From assembly GCA_964019155.1 (NCBI GenBank), contig OZ025240.1:28622749-28686748 (forward strand): a stretch of 64,000 nt of DNA, in the 5' to 3' direction. Within the stretch, counting starts at the first letter, position 1. Each line of letters opens with the position of its first letter. The notes below the pieces were generated by a model. That model worked only from the letters and a program-made list of their open reading frames with translations, searched no databases and had not been told where the DNA came from. Shown here piece after piece: positions 1 through 14,800 of the stretch. This DNA is from Osedax fenrisi. Its lineage: Eukaryota > Annelida > Polychaeta > Sabellida > Siboglinidae. Position numbers and translations under genes: made by a program.

Positions 1-928
1 TATTTAAAATGCATTATATAACCTATATATATGTATTTTACCGGTAAACTATAAATCTATGATATAACCTATAGGTTATATCAGGGAGATCCTTGGTTAT
101 ATATAGTATATTTATTAATACAAAATTAAATGTCATTAGATTTACGTTAGAAATTATAAATTATCATTGATGAGGATACAAATTTGTATACTATTTATTA
201 TATTATATATAATGTAATTAATAGTATAATAATCTATTATATATTTAATAAATAATTGTATAATATAATAAATTGTATCATCAATAAATTTAAGAATATA
301 ATAACATTTATAAATTAATTTTAATAAATTCAAGGATAAAAATAAAATTTATTAATTCATTTTAATAAATTTTAATAAATTAAAGATATACAATAACATT
401 TATTAAATAATTTTAATTCAATTTTAGCTATTTATGTAATATAAAATATTTGTAACAATTGAAACAAAAATATCTTATATAATACAACAATATATGAAAG
501 TATTAATTAATTTGTATAATATTTATCAATATACAATACTTCTATTTATATTAATATATAATTATTTTATATTTTGTATACAATAAGTTTCTTATAAAGA
601 GGTTTTTCTTATATATGATTTTCTTATAAAGAGGTTTTTTAATGTGGAAAGGGTTGAATTTCAACCAAATGTGTGATAAATGTTCTTATAAGTTTGTTTT
701 TCTTATAAATAGGTTTATTATAGAGAGGTGTGACTGTATATATATATATATATATATATATATTGATATCATCTGAAATCAGTAATTAATTAGTAAATAA
801 GTTTATTTATTATTAAATATATATTATACTATCTTGATATATATCTCAAAGGAATGTACTATCTACATATGAATATACAAAATATATTGTATGCCATAGG
901 CTAGATATATATATCTGAATATATATAT
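1..928. other. AT-rich sequence without a gene
   Basis: No coding signal. It holds a (TA)n run at about 737-762 and two copies of cttataaagaggttttt near 593 and 622, with a related variant near 700, which may be the edge of a degraded element. Confidence 0.6.
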
Positions 929-1865
929 GTAGGGGAAAGTATACTTTTGTTTACAAAGTATAGTTATAACCTATATGAATTATGATACCAAAGCTTTGCT
1001 AATACGGACACTTTAACAATAAATGGTCTTAACATTTTATGACTCAATATTTTTATTTTATTATTATTAAAAAATTACAATTTATTAATATTTTATGATT
1101 ATGGATATTATTGTGATTTTAAAATTGTATTTACTCTTTTTATCCAATAGATAACGGGGTGTCCGTATTCGGTACCCATGTCCAAATACGGACATCCTGT
1201 GTTATAATACGGACACTCCATATACCACTAGATAAACTATATATTATTGATGAACCAATGAGGTAAATTATAATTACATTATTTATAATTAATTTTATTA
1301 ATAATTTAATATAATTTAATTAGTAATTAATTTATTAATTTTATTATTTTATTTATTAATAATATAATTAAAGTAACTAAATAATGACATTTTTAGATTT
1401 AGCTTCATTGGTGATATTATTATTATAACGCCCGCGACTTTTTATGAAAATCAGAATAGTTCACAAGCTGCTCGCTGGTTGGTTACAGGGTGTCCGACGG
1501 ACACTGTCCGTATTACGACATCTAGAGTATCCGTATTAATAACTTATATTACCTATATGCTTATAACTTAATTAATATTATATATAATGTTTAGAATTCT
1601 TTAGTTTCAATAATATAGTATTATATTTTATATCGATTTGTATATTCTTGAGAAGGTTTTAAGTTGACATTTGTTTTCATAAATTTAATAACGTAATAAA
1701 AAAAATCGCTTATTGGATATATCAGCACTATTTTGAATAATTAAAAAATACTTATTTAGACTAATTATATAATTATGAATATTTTATTCATTACAATTTT
1801 ATTATTTTATTTTGAAGGATTTATGGTTTCTGAGATACCGTCCGTATTCGGTTACTTTCCCCTGC
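929..1865. mobile_element. TIR element (MITE-like)
   Basis: Inverted ends: aggggaaagta at 931-941 and tactttcccct at 1853-1863. Inside, the octamer TCCGTATT (or its complement AATACGGA) recurs at least six times, near both ends and in the centre around 1150-1220 and 1490-1540. No coding. No target duplication is evident. Confidence 0.6.
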
Positions 1866-2443
1866 GTTGTTACGGTTAACAAGAAACGAAGTTAACTATA
1901 AAGAATATACTGTTTATGTGTAGCTTAATTATTTTATATAGAGAGAAATTAAATCGCTGTATGTATAATGTATAGTATACACACAGGGGTGTATTTGAAT
2001 AATTATCGAATGGGTATATTCTAGTGGTGTAAATGATGCCGAGTTTTTGATGCCGAGCCGAGAGTTTTTGTTATTGATGCCGAGCCGAGAATTTCATTTT
2101 CGGAATAAAAACGAACTCGAGCCGAGCCGAGCCGAGACTCTAGTTAAATGAGCCCGATCCGAGATAAGACTCTTACAAAACATGATCGAGCTTTAATGAT
2201 ACTTTTTTGAAGTTAAATTTTAAACATAATTTTTATATATGTATCCATATTTGTATTAATTGTTCCCATATTATGTGACATATTATTAATTAATTTAATC
2301 AAATGTGGATATTTTATTTATAATATACTCATCCTATCTCACTCGTATATTTAAAATATTTAAAAAATTACATAATGTACAAACCTAACCGTTTTCTCAA
2401 TCTATAATCAATATAATATAGTTTTATTTACAATAGAAAATAT

Positions 2444-2478
<35 letters not shown>

Positions 2479-2494
2479 TGGTATTAGCCAATGT
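1866..2494. other. non-coding stretch with GCCGAG-rich short repeats
   Basis: A GC-richer island at about 2037-2165 has many GCCGAG copies, including gagccgagccgagccgag in its centre. A (TA)n run precedes the hAT element. Confidence 0.5.
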
Positions 2495-2502
2495 AATAGT
2501 AT

Positions 2503-2983
2503 CGGGGCCGTAGCCAGGATTTATTTTTTAGGGGGGCTATTAATATTTGTGGTGGGGCTAGGCATTTAAAAATGTGTTTCGTGAGTATCATGTTTGATAT
2601 ATTCTATAAACTATATATATAGTTTATGATTCATTTATGAACCTTATTAAAAAACATGTTTTTTAACTCTAATTATAGGTGTATATATATATATATGTTT
2701 GTACGTTAACAAATAACAATATTATAAAGAAAATCATAAAAATGTAATGTATAAATATAGTTATTGATTATATAATATTTATAAATTTAATTCTTCTATT
2801 CCTTTTCTTAAATTCTTAAAATATTCTTCAATGTCAATTGGAATTTTCTTTCAAATGATAAATGTACAATGGCACATTTCCGATTATTCCCCAAAGCTTT
2901 TCTAAATGGTGTAATTAAGCATTCAACAGTTGAACATGAATCTTCACAACTTGATGTAGAAGTACCAAATGTTTCTCCTGCAC

Positions 2984-3027
<44 letters not shown>

Positions 3028-5022
3028 TTTTAAAAACTATGTCGTTAGTTAAAAAACCATTTAACGAAAGGTAGGTAACCTACTTGAAATTTAAATTGAG
3101 AAATTATGAGTTCCTTTGCTACTATAGTATATCTTTTTTTAATTTTGAGATAGAAAAGTCAGATAATATGGAAATCAATCATATTACATATTGGCATTAC
3201 AAACATCATAGATAGAAATGTATAATTGTCTTGATCTATAATAGGTCGTAATACATTTAGTTATCGGAATAAAATTCAATTCAATTCAGAAAATCGTTGC
3301 TCAAACTCTGCACCAACAGTATCAATCAATAGATAAAATAGTTGCTTATAATTAATATATTTATTAACATTTGATTCTAAAAATTAATATATTTACAATA
3401 TTTAAAATATAATAATTTAACTTACCATTTATCTCTTCTATTATATAATCACTAAATGCAGTTGGACAAGTTGTTTTTCTTTTTACTATAGTGACTGCTC
3501 ATCAGAAGTATCGTGTTTATCAATTGACGTTTGTAGAAATTCAGAAGAACGCATTTTCTTCAATGACGACATCATAGTTATCACAACGTTGATTCTATCA
3601 ATTATACTCGAATCTCTATTTTGCAGCATTTTAGCAGCAGGTTTAAAAACTTCTAGTATTCTAAACATTAATTCTGCTGTTAGTAGCAGATCTATATTAA
3701 ATATGGCTTTTAATCCAATTGCGGTTACCATATTTTCTCATTGTTTTTGTCTTGAAAAATAATTTAGTGTCTTTCTAATCTACTTTTCATATTTTATTAT
3801 AGCACTTAATGTCTTATAATTCCTAAACCATCTAATAAGGAGAAATATTGACAAATGACCACCTATACATTCATATTTAAAGTAATTATGTACATCAAGA
3901 TTTTTGAAGAATTTATTTATTATATTTATTTGAGTAAATAAATATTTAATTTCTCTGATTGATTCACAAACATCAACTACTATTAAATTCAATTGATGAT
4001 TAAAACAATGCACATACGTAATATCTCTTATAAATGTATCTGATATATATTTCTGTACACTTCCATTCTTTACAGATATTACTGAAGCACCAGCATAGCA
4101 TTGACTTAGTAATTTTATCAGCGATGTACTTGGAAGGCTTGGAATGTAACTCTCTTATTTATATTACACATAATAGAATTTCATTCGGCTCTCCTTCTTT
4201 AATAACTATTATTATTAGACAGCAATTCTATTGCAGAACGATCTTTTATTTTATAAAACTTAATTGTATATATACCTACATAACAATTATTTATTCTTAC
4301 TATGATTTTATTGGTTACAGAATCCATAATACTTATAATTTCATTTTGAAACTCAGCAGGGTATATTTTGCATGGTTTGGTATCATTTGTGATATTGATT
4401 TTAACTTTTCATCTTTTAGTAATACAAATTTAAACATATTCATAAAAAAGCCACATTTTAAGGAATTAAATTCTTCTGATGTACCACGGAAAGGTAATTC
4501 ATTAATAGCAATAAATATATGATTTCTATCATCGATTCAATATAATATTTGTTACGAATACTATATTTATTATTTATTATAGTTTGAATATCAGTATTAT
4601 TTTCAATATTTTTTATACGAGATATCCAAGCAAGATTAGTTTTTAAATGATATTTTGATTTAAATTGATTTTTCGTGTTTTTAAGCCCCTTGTCCAATTC
4701 CATATTAGCTTTCCAGTTACGGTAACAAATTCTGATGAATGTATCCTGGCTATCGCGATATTTTAATTTACATGGGAAACAATATACCTATCAGAAGTAA
4801 CTAAATATTCTAGCCATGTGTATATTGAAAACCATTTGTCTGCACACATGTAATATTTCTGCATAGTGGACACAGAACTAGATGTATTCTCTCTAGCTAT
4901 GTGATAGTGGATCATCGTCAAAATCATCATAAAAATATAAGGAACTTAGCAAAAAAATCTAGGTGGGCTTAGTAAAATTCTGGGGAACTTAGCCACCGAT
5001 AGCCCCCGTAGCTACGGCCCCG
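2503..5022 (-). mobile_element. decayed hAT transposon (zinc-finger MYM/TTF-type transposase remnant)
   Basis: Terminal inverted repeats cggggccgtagc (2503-2514) and gctacggccccg (5011-5022) are flanked by near-identical 8-bp duplications, aatagtat (2495-2502) and agtagtat (5023-5030), as hAT elements produce. The minus strand carries broken transposase reading frames: about 4700-4500 (LAWISRIKNIENNTDIQTI, with YIESMIEIIYLL), then MHCFNHQLNLIVVDVCESI at 4013 running to IRWFRNYKTLSAI, and a fragment at 3731-3486. Stops and frameshifts separate them, so it cannot make a full transposase. A (TA)n run at 2989-3025 is inserted. Confidence 0.85.
3486..4703 (-). pseudogene. hAT transposase (DUF4371/TTF-type) remnant
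   Basis: Three or more collinear reading-frame blocks in different frames, reading from 4703 down to 3486. CFNHQLNLIVVD is the family's CHAHRLNL-like motif and FLLIRWFRNY the RW motif. Multiple stops. Confidence 0.75.
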
Positions 5023-5083
5023 AGTAGTATACTATCTATGTATTATTGTAGCATCAGTTCAGCTATACTGTTCGTATCGTCTA

Positions 5084-5335
5084 TTATCTTGGTGGTAATT
5101 TATATAATACGCGATGTGGCGATCGAATTATTGAATTTAATGGTATTAACTTATAAGCAAGTAAATTAATTAAACGTATGTTACAATAGTCCAATATAGA
5201 TATAACTATGTTTTGAATTAGCAATTTACATGTATTAACAGTTATTGTTTTTCTTATAATTCTAATATTATGCAATTGATACTTAGCTGATTTGACTTTT
5301 GCTTTTATGAATATACTAAGAATCTTATCAATTGA
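5084..5335 (-). pseudogene. LINE reverse transcriptase C-terminal fragment
   Basis: Minus-strand reading starts upstream of the first ATG: FIKAKVKSAKYQLHNIRIIR then VISILDYCNIRLINLLAY and SPHRVLYKLPPR. This is the thumb/connection region of CR1/Jockey-type non-LTR elements (usual form RLDYCNSLLYGLP). Only about 80 codons survive. Confidence 0.75.
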
Positions 5336-5559
5336 AACTCAGAGAATGTTTCTTTATCTGATAGTTTGTATTGTGTATTATTTATTTTAATGAAATTATA
5401 TTCGTTTTATATACAAAACAATGATTCTGGTAACTGCCACTGAAACTATATTGATCATATTAAAACTGAGACTAACACTTAAATGATGCCTTTAATAAAC
5501 ATGAATTAATTGCAATGCTTTTTATAGAATCTGAGACTGCATCGACGGTTTAGGTAACC

Positions 5560-6140
5560 CATTCTGAGACTTAAACGATGTTTTTTACATTGAGACTGCA
5601 TCGATGTTTTAGATATTGAGACTGAGACTACATCGATTCTTAAGGTATTGAGATTGAGACAGCATCGATGCTTTGGGTAACCGAGACTGAGACTACATCG
5701 ATGCTTTAGGAAACCGAGACTGAGACTGCATCGATTCTTTAGGCAACCGAGACTGAGACTGCATCGATACTTTAGGTAACCGAGACTAAGACTCCATCGA
5801 TGCTTTATGTAACCGAGACTGAGACTCCATCGATGATTTAGGGAACCGATACTGAGACTGCATCGATGCTTTAGGTAACCGAGACTGAGACTGCATCGAT
5901 GCTTTAGGTAACCGAGACTGAGACTGCATCGATGCTTTGGGTAACCGAAACTGAGACTCCATCGATGCTTTATGTAACCGATACTGAGACTGCATCGATG
6001 CTTTAGGTAACCGAGACTGAGACTGCATCGATGCTTTAGGTAACTGAGACTGATACTGCATTTATGCTTTAGATAACCGAGACTGATACTGCATTGATGC
6101 TTTAGGTAACCGAGACTGAGACTGCATCGATGCTTTAGAT
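5560..6140. repeat. 33-bp minisatellite, about 17 copies
   Basis: The unit is gagactgagactgcatcga plus tgctttaggtaacc (33-34 bp, mostly 33). Left copies are diverged, and the block 5786-6061 is most regular. Because 33 is a multiple of 3, the minus strand stays open for 91 codons (repeat QSRLPKASM). Confidence 0.9.
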
Positions 6141-7940
6141 TTGAGTACAGATTTTACATCACTAGTATATTCTGTTTGTTACATAGATTAATGTTTCTCT
6201 CTATATAAATGAACTACAAATAAGTATTATACACTGTATAAGGTGATGTAAGAATATTCAATATTACATAACCACATATATAATGTAGGACATCTATAAC
6301 AAAGAGAAAGGTTATTCATAAGGAAACCAAATGTGATTCATCAAGAGAAGTCGAGTTATCAATCGAAGTATTTCAATTAAGTTAATTCATTTAGTATGAA
6401 TATTTAAAGTTTAAGATATTGGAATATATTACTATAGTTGATATAAATGTGGGCACAGTTAATAAATATTATTTAGTGCTATATTCCTAGAGTAAATATA
6501 TTCTATTCATCAATATAAAGAGTATATATACTTTTGAAATATAAATAAAAACTAGATATATCTTTATTTATATCGATGATTCTATTTGATATTAATATAT
6601 ATATATATATATATATAGATAAGTAGTAGGTGTATGTTTAACTACTTATTTTTAATTACAATTTTAATCATTTAATATTTAAATATTTATTAATATATCT
6701 ATGATATATAATTTTTATAAATTATATAATTTTGTATTAGTAATTAAATAACTCAGTGTTTTGAAAATTGTATCTCTTATATTTTTATAATATACAAAAT
6801 ATTCAATCTGGTCATCACTTTATAAATAAAAATCATACAAATATAATGGACTACAAATCAATCTGGAAATAAATAAAGTATACATTTATACTTGTATATT
6901 TAATATGTAATTAACAAGTAGCTCTATTTTAAAGTTTACTAAAATAATAAGGATTATAAGAATATTGAAACTAAAATCAAATTTCCAAATATTATTCTCT
7001 ATTACTTAAACAAAGTCACATGATAGGAGTTCTTTAATGGAGAGCATAATATCTAACATTACTATTTCCTTACTAAATATATATGGGTATAAATTACAAC
7101 TTTTAAACCGATATGTATTATATTATTATTGATATTTTATATAAATGTTACATATTATTGTATTTTAAAAATAAAAAAATTAATACTCTATTATCTAGAA
7201 TATTCTATTAAAGATATAAATGTATTACAGTATTTGTTTGTTTTTTATTATTATTGATATATTTTATATTAAACATATTCTGTTTGTAATATTTATTTAT
7301 ATATTATTTTATGTATCCTTTAAATATTAAAATTAATATATAATTAATAATGTATTACTATTACAGGTAACAATGTTAAGAACAATTCAATATATTTTAT
7401 AAGTATAAACAGAATATTTAAATTCCCTCATTTACTAAACAATATCTCTTTTTCTATTTTCGATTATTTTTACGCTTTTTACAAAATATTTAATTTATAC
7501 TTTTGATTATTTTGTTTTTGTTTTACAGTAACTATAAATGTTCATTATATTGTTCATTTTTTTACTATAATTTTATTCTTCGTTTATAATTAATATTTAT
7601 GTTAGATATTATTTATAATTTATACTTTCGACTATATATTTGGTTAATTAAAATATTAATCAATAAAAATATATTTTAATAATTTAATATAAAAAATATT
7701 TAAATATACATCAAATATTTTCTAATAATTACATTTTATTCTCTACGAATAGTATATAATATAAAATATAATAAATAATACTATTCATTATAAATATAAG
7801 ATATTCGAATAAAGAATATATTATTTAAATTACTAATTATTTACACAATACTACACAACATAGATGTGTATATCACGAGTCGATGTATAAAATGAAACGC
7901 TTGGAATATTAAAACGTAACAAAACAGTAAGCGCGATATC
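6141..7940. other. AT-rich intergenic region downstream of BCDIN3D
   Basis: I see no gene, TIR pair or long repeat, only short (TA)n near 6590-6618. The BCDIN3D 3' UTR must lie at its right end. Confidence 0.5.
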
Positions 7941-8123
7941 TCATCGGCATTTGAACACGAGGATGGGTCGTTTCCATTGTTCCGTCCGACCTAGATGATG
8001 TAACAGTTCGCAGCCACACTCCTCGACCAGGAAGCAGGTGATGTTCTCTATGACCGATGTCCTCCATTTCAAGTTCTTGAAGTGGTCGTAATCTAGGGAT
8101 CCGCTTCGCTTCGCTCTTCTCAC
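7941..8123 (-). CDS. BCDIN3D: BCDIN3D exon 5 (C-terminus)
   Basis: Encodes VRRAKRSGSLDYDHF to PILVFKCR and a TGA stop. Acceptor aactcacag, phase 0. Clearly more GC-rich than the sequence around it. Confidence 0.92.
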   Translation of the reverse strand: MRRAKRSGSLDYDHFKNLKWRTSVIENITCFLVEECGCELLHHLGRTEQWKRPILVFKCR

Positions 8124-8837
8124 CTGTGAGTTCACCGTGCATATCCATTTATTAAATCTATATTTATATATAAACTGTACATATATTACCTATATAATCT
8201 ATACAAACATGTAACTATATTCTTGGTGATAAAGTATGGTTTGTTTAATATATTTTATATTAATTATATATAATAAGCATATTAAATATTATTATATTGT
8301 TGGTTATAGAAAATATTTATACATAATATTAAGGAAAGCAGTTGCTTTACGAATATATGTATACTTTTATTTTAGGCTTGAATATTTTATCATTTATAAT
8401 TAGGTCTAGGAGTATAAATTTGAATTTGATATGCAAATTAATAAAAAAAACTTGTTTTAAAATTAATTATTTCAATATGATTATAATAAATGGAATGTAA
8501 TGTAATATACTCTATATTATTACGAATTTAAAAATAAATAATAAAGAAAATCATCTTTCAAATTAAACTGAATTTATAAATAAATTTTTATTTTTAATAA
8601 TAATTTATAAAGAAAACTAATTAAAAAAAATTAAAGATTCTTAAATAAATAAATATATCTGTAATCTGTGAAATCATTAAATACTATTAAATATTACAAT
8701 GAAAAGTAACTATTTCTAATATAAAAAAATGACCATTGCAAAGATGTAGAGTCAGCGTCTTATACTTGATAATATATAGAATAATTAATTAATTAATTAC
8801 ATAACATTAATAAATATAGATAGTTTTCATCATATAA

Positions 8838-8877
<40 letters not shown>

Positions 8878-11800
8878 GTTCAAGCCCCATCCGGACCATT
8901 AAAATAGGTCTTAAAATTATATTAAGAAGTGATCTTATATAATTGTGTATAAATAAATGATCGGCTCTTGTTAAAATGGATGCCTTAATATGAGAGAAGC
9001 TTCGAAGGGACATTAGAGCCATATGGTTATAATTGTAAACTTTATCTAAGTTATAGGGATAAAAGGATGTCACCAAATAAAATAACAACAATAACAATAT
9101 ATATATATATATATGTGCACAATGAGATAAGAGTTGTATATAACATAAATATAAGTTAACTAACCGCATTTCTGTAACATTTCCAAGGTTGCGGTTCGAT
9201 GACGAGGTGTCTTGTCAAGGTCGTCAGGTAACGCAGGAAGTTTTTGAACTCCTCATCTCCGTGGTTGATGTGGATCCACAAGGTCACAGAGAAACAGAAG
9301 ACCACATCGAATCGATCTATTGGGAAACCGTAGTTGTAACTGTTTATATGAAACATAAACCAACACCATACTCGATATGTATAGTAGATAGGAGAGAATT
9401 ATGACGGACATCCGGCACATATATTCAATATAACTAAGTAATTGTGTGCATAGTTAAAGCAGATAGTTTACCTAATTAGAATAATTAAATATATATATGT
9501 ATGTATATATATATATATATATTTAATACTTATGTAAATTAAATATTTACATATGGTAGTTAAATAATAATAAATAATAAAAATAAATCTAAATAAAATT
9601 GTTTCATATACTTAATATAGTAGTATATATGTAGCTGTGGCCAAAGTAAAATAATCTGAAAGCGTTTGATCTTCATTAATTAAACATAAATAACCTAGAT
9701 ATCCAAACTTTATAAATATAATGATTAGGAAAAATACAGATTTATGAGATTCACGTTAACTCAGTTCTAATAATAATGGTTCGTAATAAGTAAGCCTGTT
9801 GCTATTGAGGGTATCATGACTAATGAAACAAGTATGGCGTGCGTCTCTAAAGTATAAAAGGTAAAGTTATAGTTCTAGTAACGATGGCACCATTACATAC
9901 ACATATATATATTGCATTATCAATGATAATTATCATATAAATTATATTTTGCATTGGTATTAATTAATACAGCGCACTGCACGATATCTTAAGTATATAG
10001 ATTCTATTAATTTATAATGTTAATCTATTAATCTATTAATTAAGATGTATAATATTCTATTAAATTTTGAAACAATAGTCGCAGTGACTAGTCGCATTCT
10101 ACGTATAACTCGACTACGTTGAGCGCAGCTGTACGTAGATGAACCCGTCACGTCTAGTTAACTAAATATATACGAGCTTTAATACGATACATATGTATAA
10201 GAGTGTGAATCGTATAGCCGTAAAGTATGACTATGACGTACATGTGTTTATCACAGATATTGGGCAATACACTTATTTTTCTATTATTTAATATCAATTT
10301 TTCAATTAATTCTTTTGTTAAAATTTGCGACGGGATTTTATGAATACATGACGTAGATAATTATATTTATATTTAATCTTAACTAATCGTGAAGGACGTA
10401 ATAGACGTGATGATAGATGGCGCGGCGTGTGTCATTAGTCAGCATAACCGTAGCATCAGCGGTGCTAGTTAGACTATCGACAATAGCATTAAGTTCAGTT
10501 CTACAGTCAGTAGATATATAAAGATTGAGTTTCCATCTGCTACATGTTATAGTGCGCAACGATATACCAATAAAACAACGGGGAAATACGGATATCTACG
10601 GAGAGATCATCTACCATTAAATTAATGTAGTATATCCCTTTTTAAAGTAAGTTTAAATAACACACGTACACAAATATATACCAAAGATGTTGTGAATCAA
10701 AGATATAACACTTCCTATCTACGCAGTGTATTAATACCTACTCCTTGTCACTGCTAGCAGTAGTATCGAAATCACTGAACTAGATTTATGTTTAGCGCGG
10801 TTTCTATACAGCAATATTTTAATTGTTCTATTAAATTACATGCAATATAAATTAGATTTAATCCTCCATATTTATATGTATAGTATTTAACCAACACATA
10901 TCATATTTCTTTATTATATATTAGTAAGGAACACTTAGTTTAATAAATACAATTTTTAAATATTATTTGACATTTTAAAAGTGTTTGGTTAAGAATTTAC
11001 ATTATAAAGAACACATTTTTCTAAAACTTGACCTTGACCTGTTCACTTTTGTGTATAATATCGAAATACAAGATTTGTAGCAGGTGTTATATGTTACCTT
11101 AGAAAAATCTTTGTGTATACGTATATATATATATATATATATATATTATTAGTAGCAGAAACCTTACATAACTAGTATTATCGTAGTAGCACTATAATTG
11201 TTATACAAGTGACTTTTTTACTGGTCAAGGGCTAACGCACCTTGTAGGGGAACTTTTTTACTAAAACAAATGTATTATTAAAAATTTACTTTATTACTAA
11301 AACAACTTAGTTACTAAAAGAATTGTATTACTAAAAGAACTTTATTACAAAAAAAAATCCTATAAAAATTAAAACTTAATCAAACCTAACCATAACAGTG
11401 AAAATAACTATGACCACACACATACACACACATATCACTATACTTTTATAGGCTCAATTGGGAAGTAATGCAGCTAAAAAAAATCTCCAAAAATTAAAAC
11501 TTAACCCAAACTAACCACAACCGTGAAAATAACTATATAAATAAATACACTTTTATAGGTTCACTCGGACAGTAATGCAGCTAAAAAAAACCTCCAAAAA
11601 TTAAAACTTAACCCATTCTAACCACACCATGTAAATATACATTTATAGGTTCACTCGGGAAGTAATGCAGCTAAAAAAAACCACACAAAATTAAAACTTA
11701 ACCCAACCAAACCACAACCGTGACAATATACTTTTATAGGTTCACTCTGGAAGTAATGCATCTAAAAAAAACCTCCAAAAATTAAAACTTAACCCAACCT

Positions 11801-14800
11801 AACCACAACCGTCAAATATACTTTTATAGGTTCACTCGGGAAGTAATGCAGCTAAAAAAAACCAACCAAAATTAAAACTTAACCCAACCCAAACCCAACC
11901 AAACCCACCTAAACCCAAACCCAACCCAAACCCAAACCCAACCCAAACCCAAACCAAAAACCAACCCAAACCCAACCCAAACCCAAACCCAAACCCAAAC
12001 CAAACCAAAACCAAACCCAAACCCAAACCCAAGTGCTCAAGTTACCTTTTATAATTTATTCGATATAGTTAAAATTATTAAAATCGAATTATTAATATAG
12101 ATTTTGAATTTTCTACATGATAAAAATATTATAAATTCATGTTTTTACATGGTGGAGATAGGAAATGTACTTTTGTAAAGTCATTTATGAGGTAAATAAT
12201 CATAGTAAATGCATCGCGGATGGTTACATTTATATCTACGCATCACTCTTAACATTATAGAATAGAAATTAGAATTTTTTTTTTTTATAAATTGCAATTT
12301 TTTTTTCTTGACCTTTTGATTTGTATGATGAAATTTGGTGAAAAATTGAAACCGATCTGTACCTTAAATTATTCATATATTAACGGTTTTTCTCAAAATT
12401 TTATAAGTACTTTCGTACTCCGCATCCGTTGAAACCATAATCGAGTCGAACACGTTACCGGAAGTCGGTCAATTTACCACTCTAAAATCACGTATTTTTC
12501 ACTATTTCAGCCATAACTCGAAGAATATTAAATATTAAATATCACAATTTATACCACGATATTATATTTTAATTACCTATGTAATAAATTTAAAATTATT
12601 GAAATGATTCATTATTGTGGATTTTGATTTTTTACATTACCTAATAATTTTAAGAATATATTTTTACATGGCGGAGATAGGAAATAATTATTATAAACTC
12701 GTTAAACCGAATAACTGAAATCTAGTACTTATGATATATATTTATAATAGTTAGTAATCTTATTGTTATAAGTATATCTATTTTATAAAGATATATTTTT
12801 TTTTGTAAAATTTTAAAATATAATTAATTAATATAAATATAATAATTAATACCGATTAATCTAATGACTTATTCGATAATATTAATATTAATTTATTAAT
12901 TAGATAGTATAGTAATAATAAAATAACTAAAATAAACTTTATGATACTGTTATAAAATAAGTTATTAGAATTTCATATTTTATAAATATATAATTTGTGT
13001 TATAAAATTATAAAAATATAAATATAATTATATATATTTGTAAATAATAGTTACGTTAATGAATTATTCGTATATATTTATAGTATTTTATTATATAGAT
13101 AGTATAATAATAATAAAATAAGTAAATAATGCTTATATAATATATGTATTATCACATCGAATGAATATACATATTAATAAATTTATAATTGTTGTTTTAA
13201 ATTTATAAATTTATAATATAATTAAATGTATTAGTTCATAATATTTACACTACTATACTTTTCGATAATATTTAAATTATTTTAGTATCTAGATATTATA
13301 TTATTATTAAAATAAGTAAAAAATAATGAAATTATATTAATTATACTATAAATTATAAAGTTACAAATATGGAAATCCAATGATTATTATAGATTATCTA
13401 TGTTTTACATGATACAAATATTATAAATTCAAATTTTTACATGGTGGAGATAGGAAATGTACTTTTTAAAGCCATTTATGTGGCGAATAATCATAGTAAA
13501 TGCATATCGGATGGCTACATTTATATCTACTCATCACTCTTAACATTATAGAATAGAAATTAGAATTTTTTTTTTTTATATAAATTTCAAATTTTTTTCT
13601 TGACCTTGGTATGATGAATGTTGTCGAAAAATTAAAACCGATCCGTACCCCAAATGCTTCATATATTAATAGTTTTTCTCATTTTATTTTAGGTACTTTC
13701 GTACTCCGCATCCGTTGAAATTATAATCGAAGCGAACGCATTAACGGAAGTCGGTCAAATTTACCACTCTAAAATCATGTATTTTTCACTATTTCGGCCA
13801 TAACTCGAAGAATATTAAATATTAGATATCACAACTTATACCACGATATTATATTTTAATTATCTATGTAATAAAGTTAAAATTATTGAAATCGAATCAT
13901 TATCGTGAATTTTGATTATTTACATCACCTAATAATTTTAATAATATATTTTTATATGGCGGAGATAGGAAATAATTATTATAAACTCGTTAAACCGAAT
14001 AACTGAAATTTAGTACGTACGATATATATTAATGCTCGTCATAAATGTTATTTTTATAATTATATCTAAATATTATCTATTTTTTTACGCGATACGAATA
14101 TTATAAATTTAAATTTTTACACGGTAGAGATAGGACATTTTTTTTTATAAACTCGAAATTTAAATTTAACGAAATCTAGTATTGTAGGGGTTCGAGTAAT
14201 ATTAGTATATGGCGAAAAAAATGCGTATATAACGTATTTTATGTCGTCCGTATACGCGATATAAGATCGACCGTAGAATTTTTACAGTAACGAAAATATT
14301 TCGTAAATTTTTTTTTAACGGCTGAGATAGGACATTTTTTTTTATAAACTCGAAATTTAAATTTAACGAAATCTAGTATCGTAGGGGTTCGAGTAATATT
14401 AGTATCGGGCGAAAAAAATTCGTATATAACGTATTTTATGTCGTCCGTATACGCGATATAGACTTTCTACCTATCTCCGCCATAGAGAATAGAGAGAACA
14501 ATATAATGCCTCGATCGATGAATAGAATATTTATAAATAGAATAAATATATAAATATATAAATATAGTACGTATAGTATATATTACTCGTTTACTAATTA
14601 TATCGTAATTATATCGTAATATTATTACTAATTTAGTATCTATATAGTATAGATTTAATATATCGCGAAAAAAATGCGTATATAACGTATTTTATAACGC
14701 CCGTAGAATTTTTACGTTAACGAAAATATTTTGTAAATTTTTTTTTAACGGCGGAGATAGGAAAAAAAAATTTATAATCTCGAAATTTAACTTTAACGAA

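Noticed and set aside
7909..8148. 79-codon minus-strand open frame in another frame
   Set aside because: Overlaps BCDIN3D exon 5 in a frame without homology.
11881..12033. Telomere-like AAACCC/AACCC run
   Set aside because: The period is irregular and it grows out of a neighbouring repeat unit containing the same motif; it sits inside a BCDIN3D intron, not at an end.
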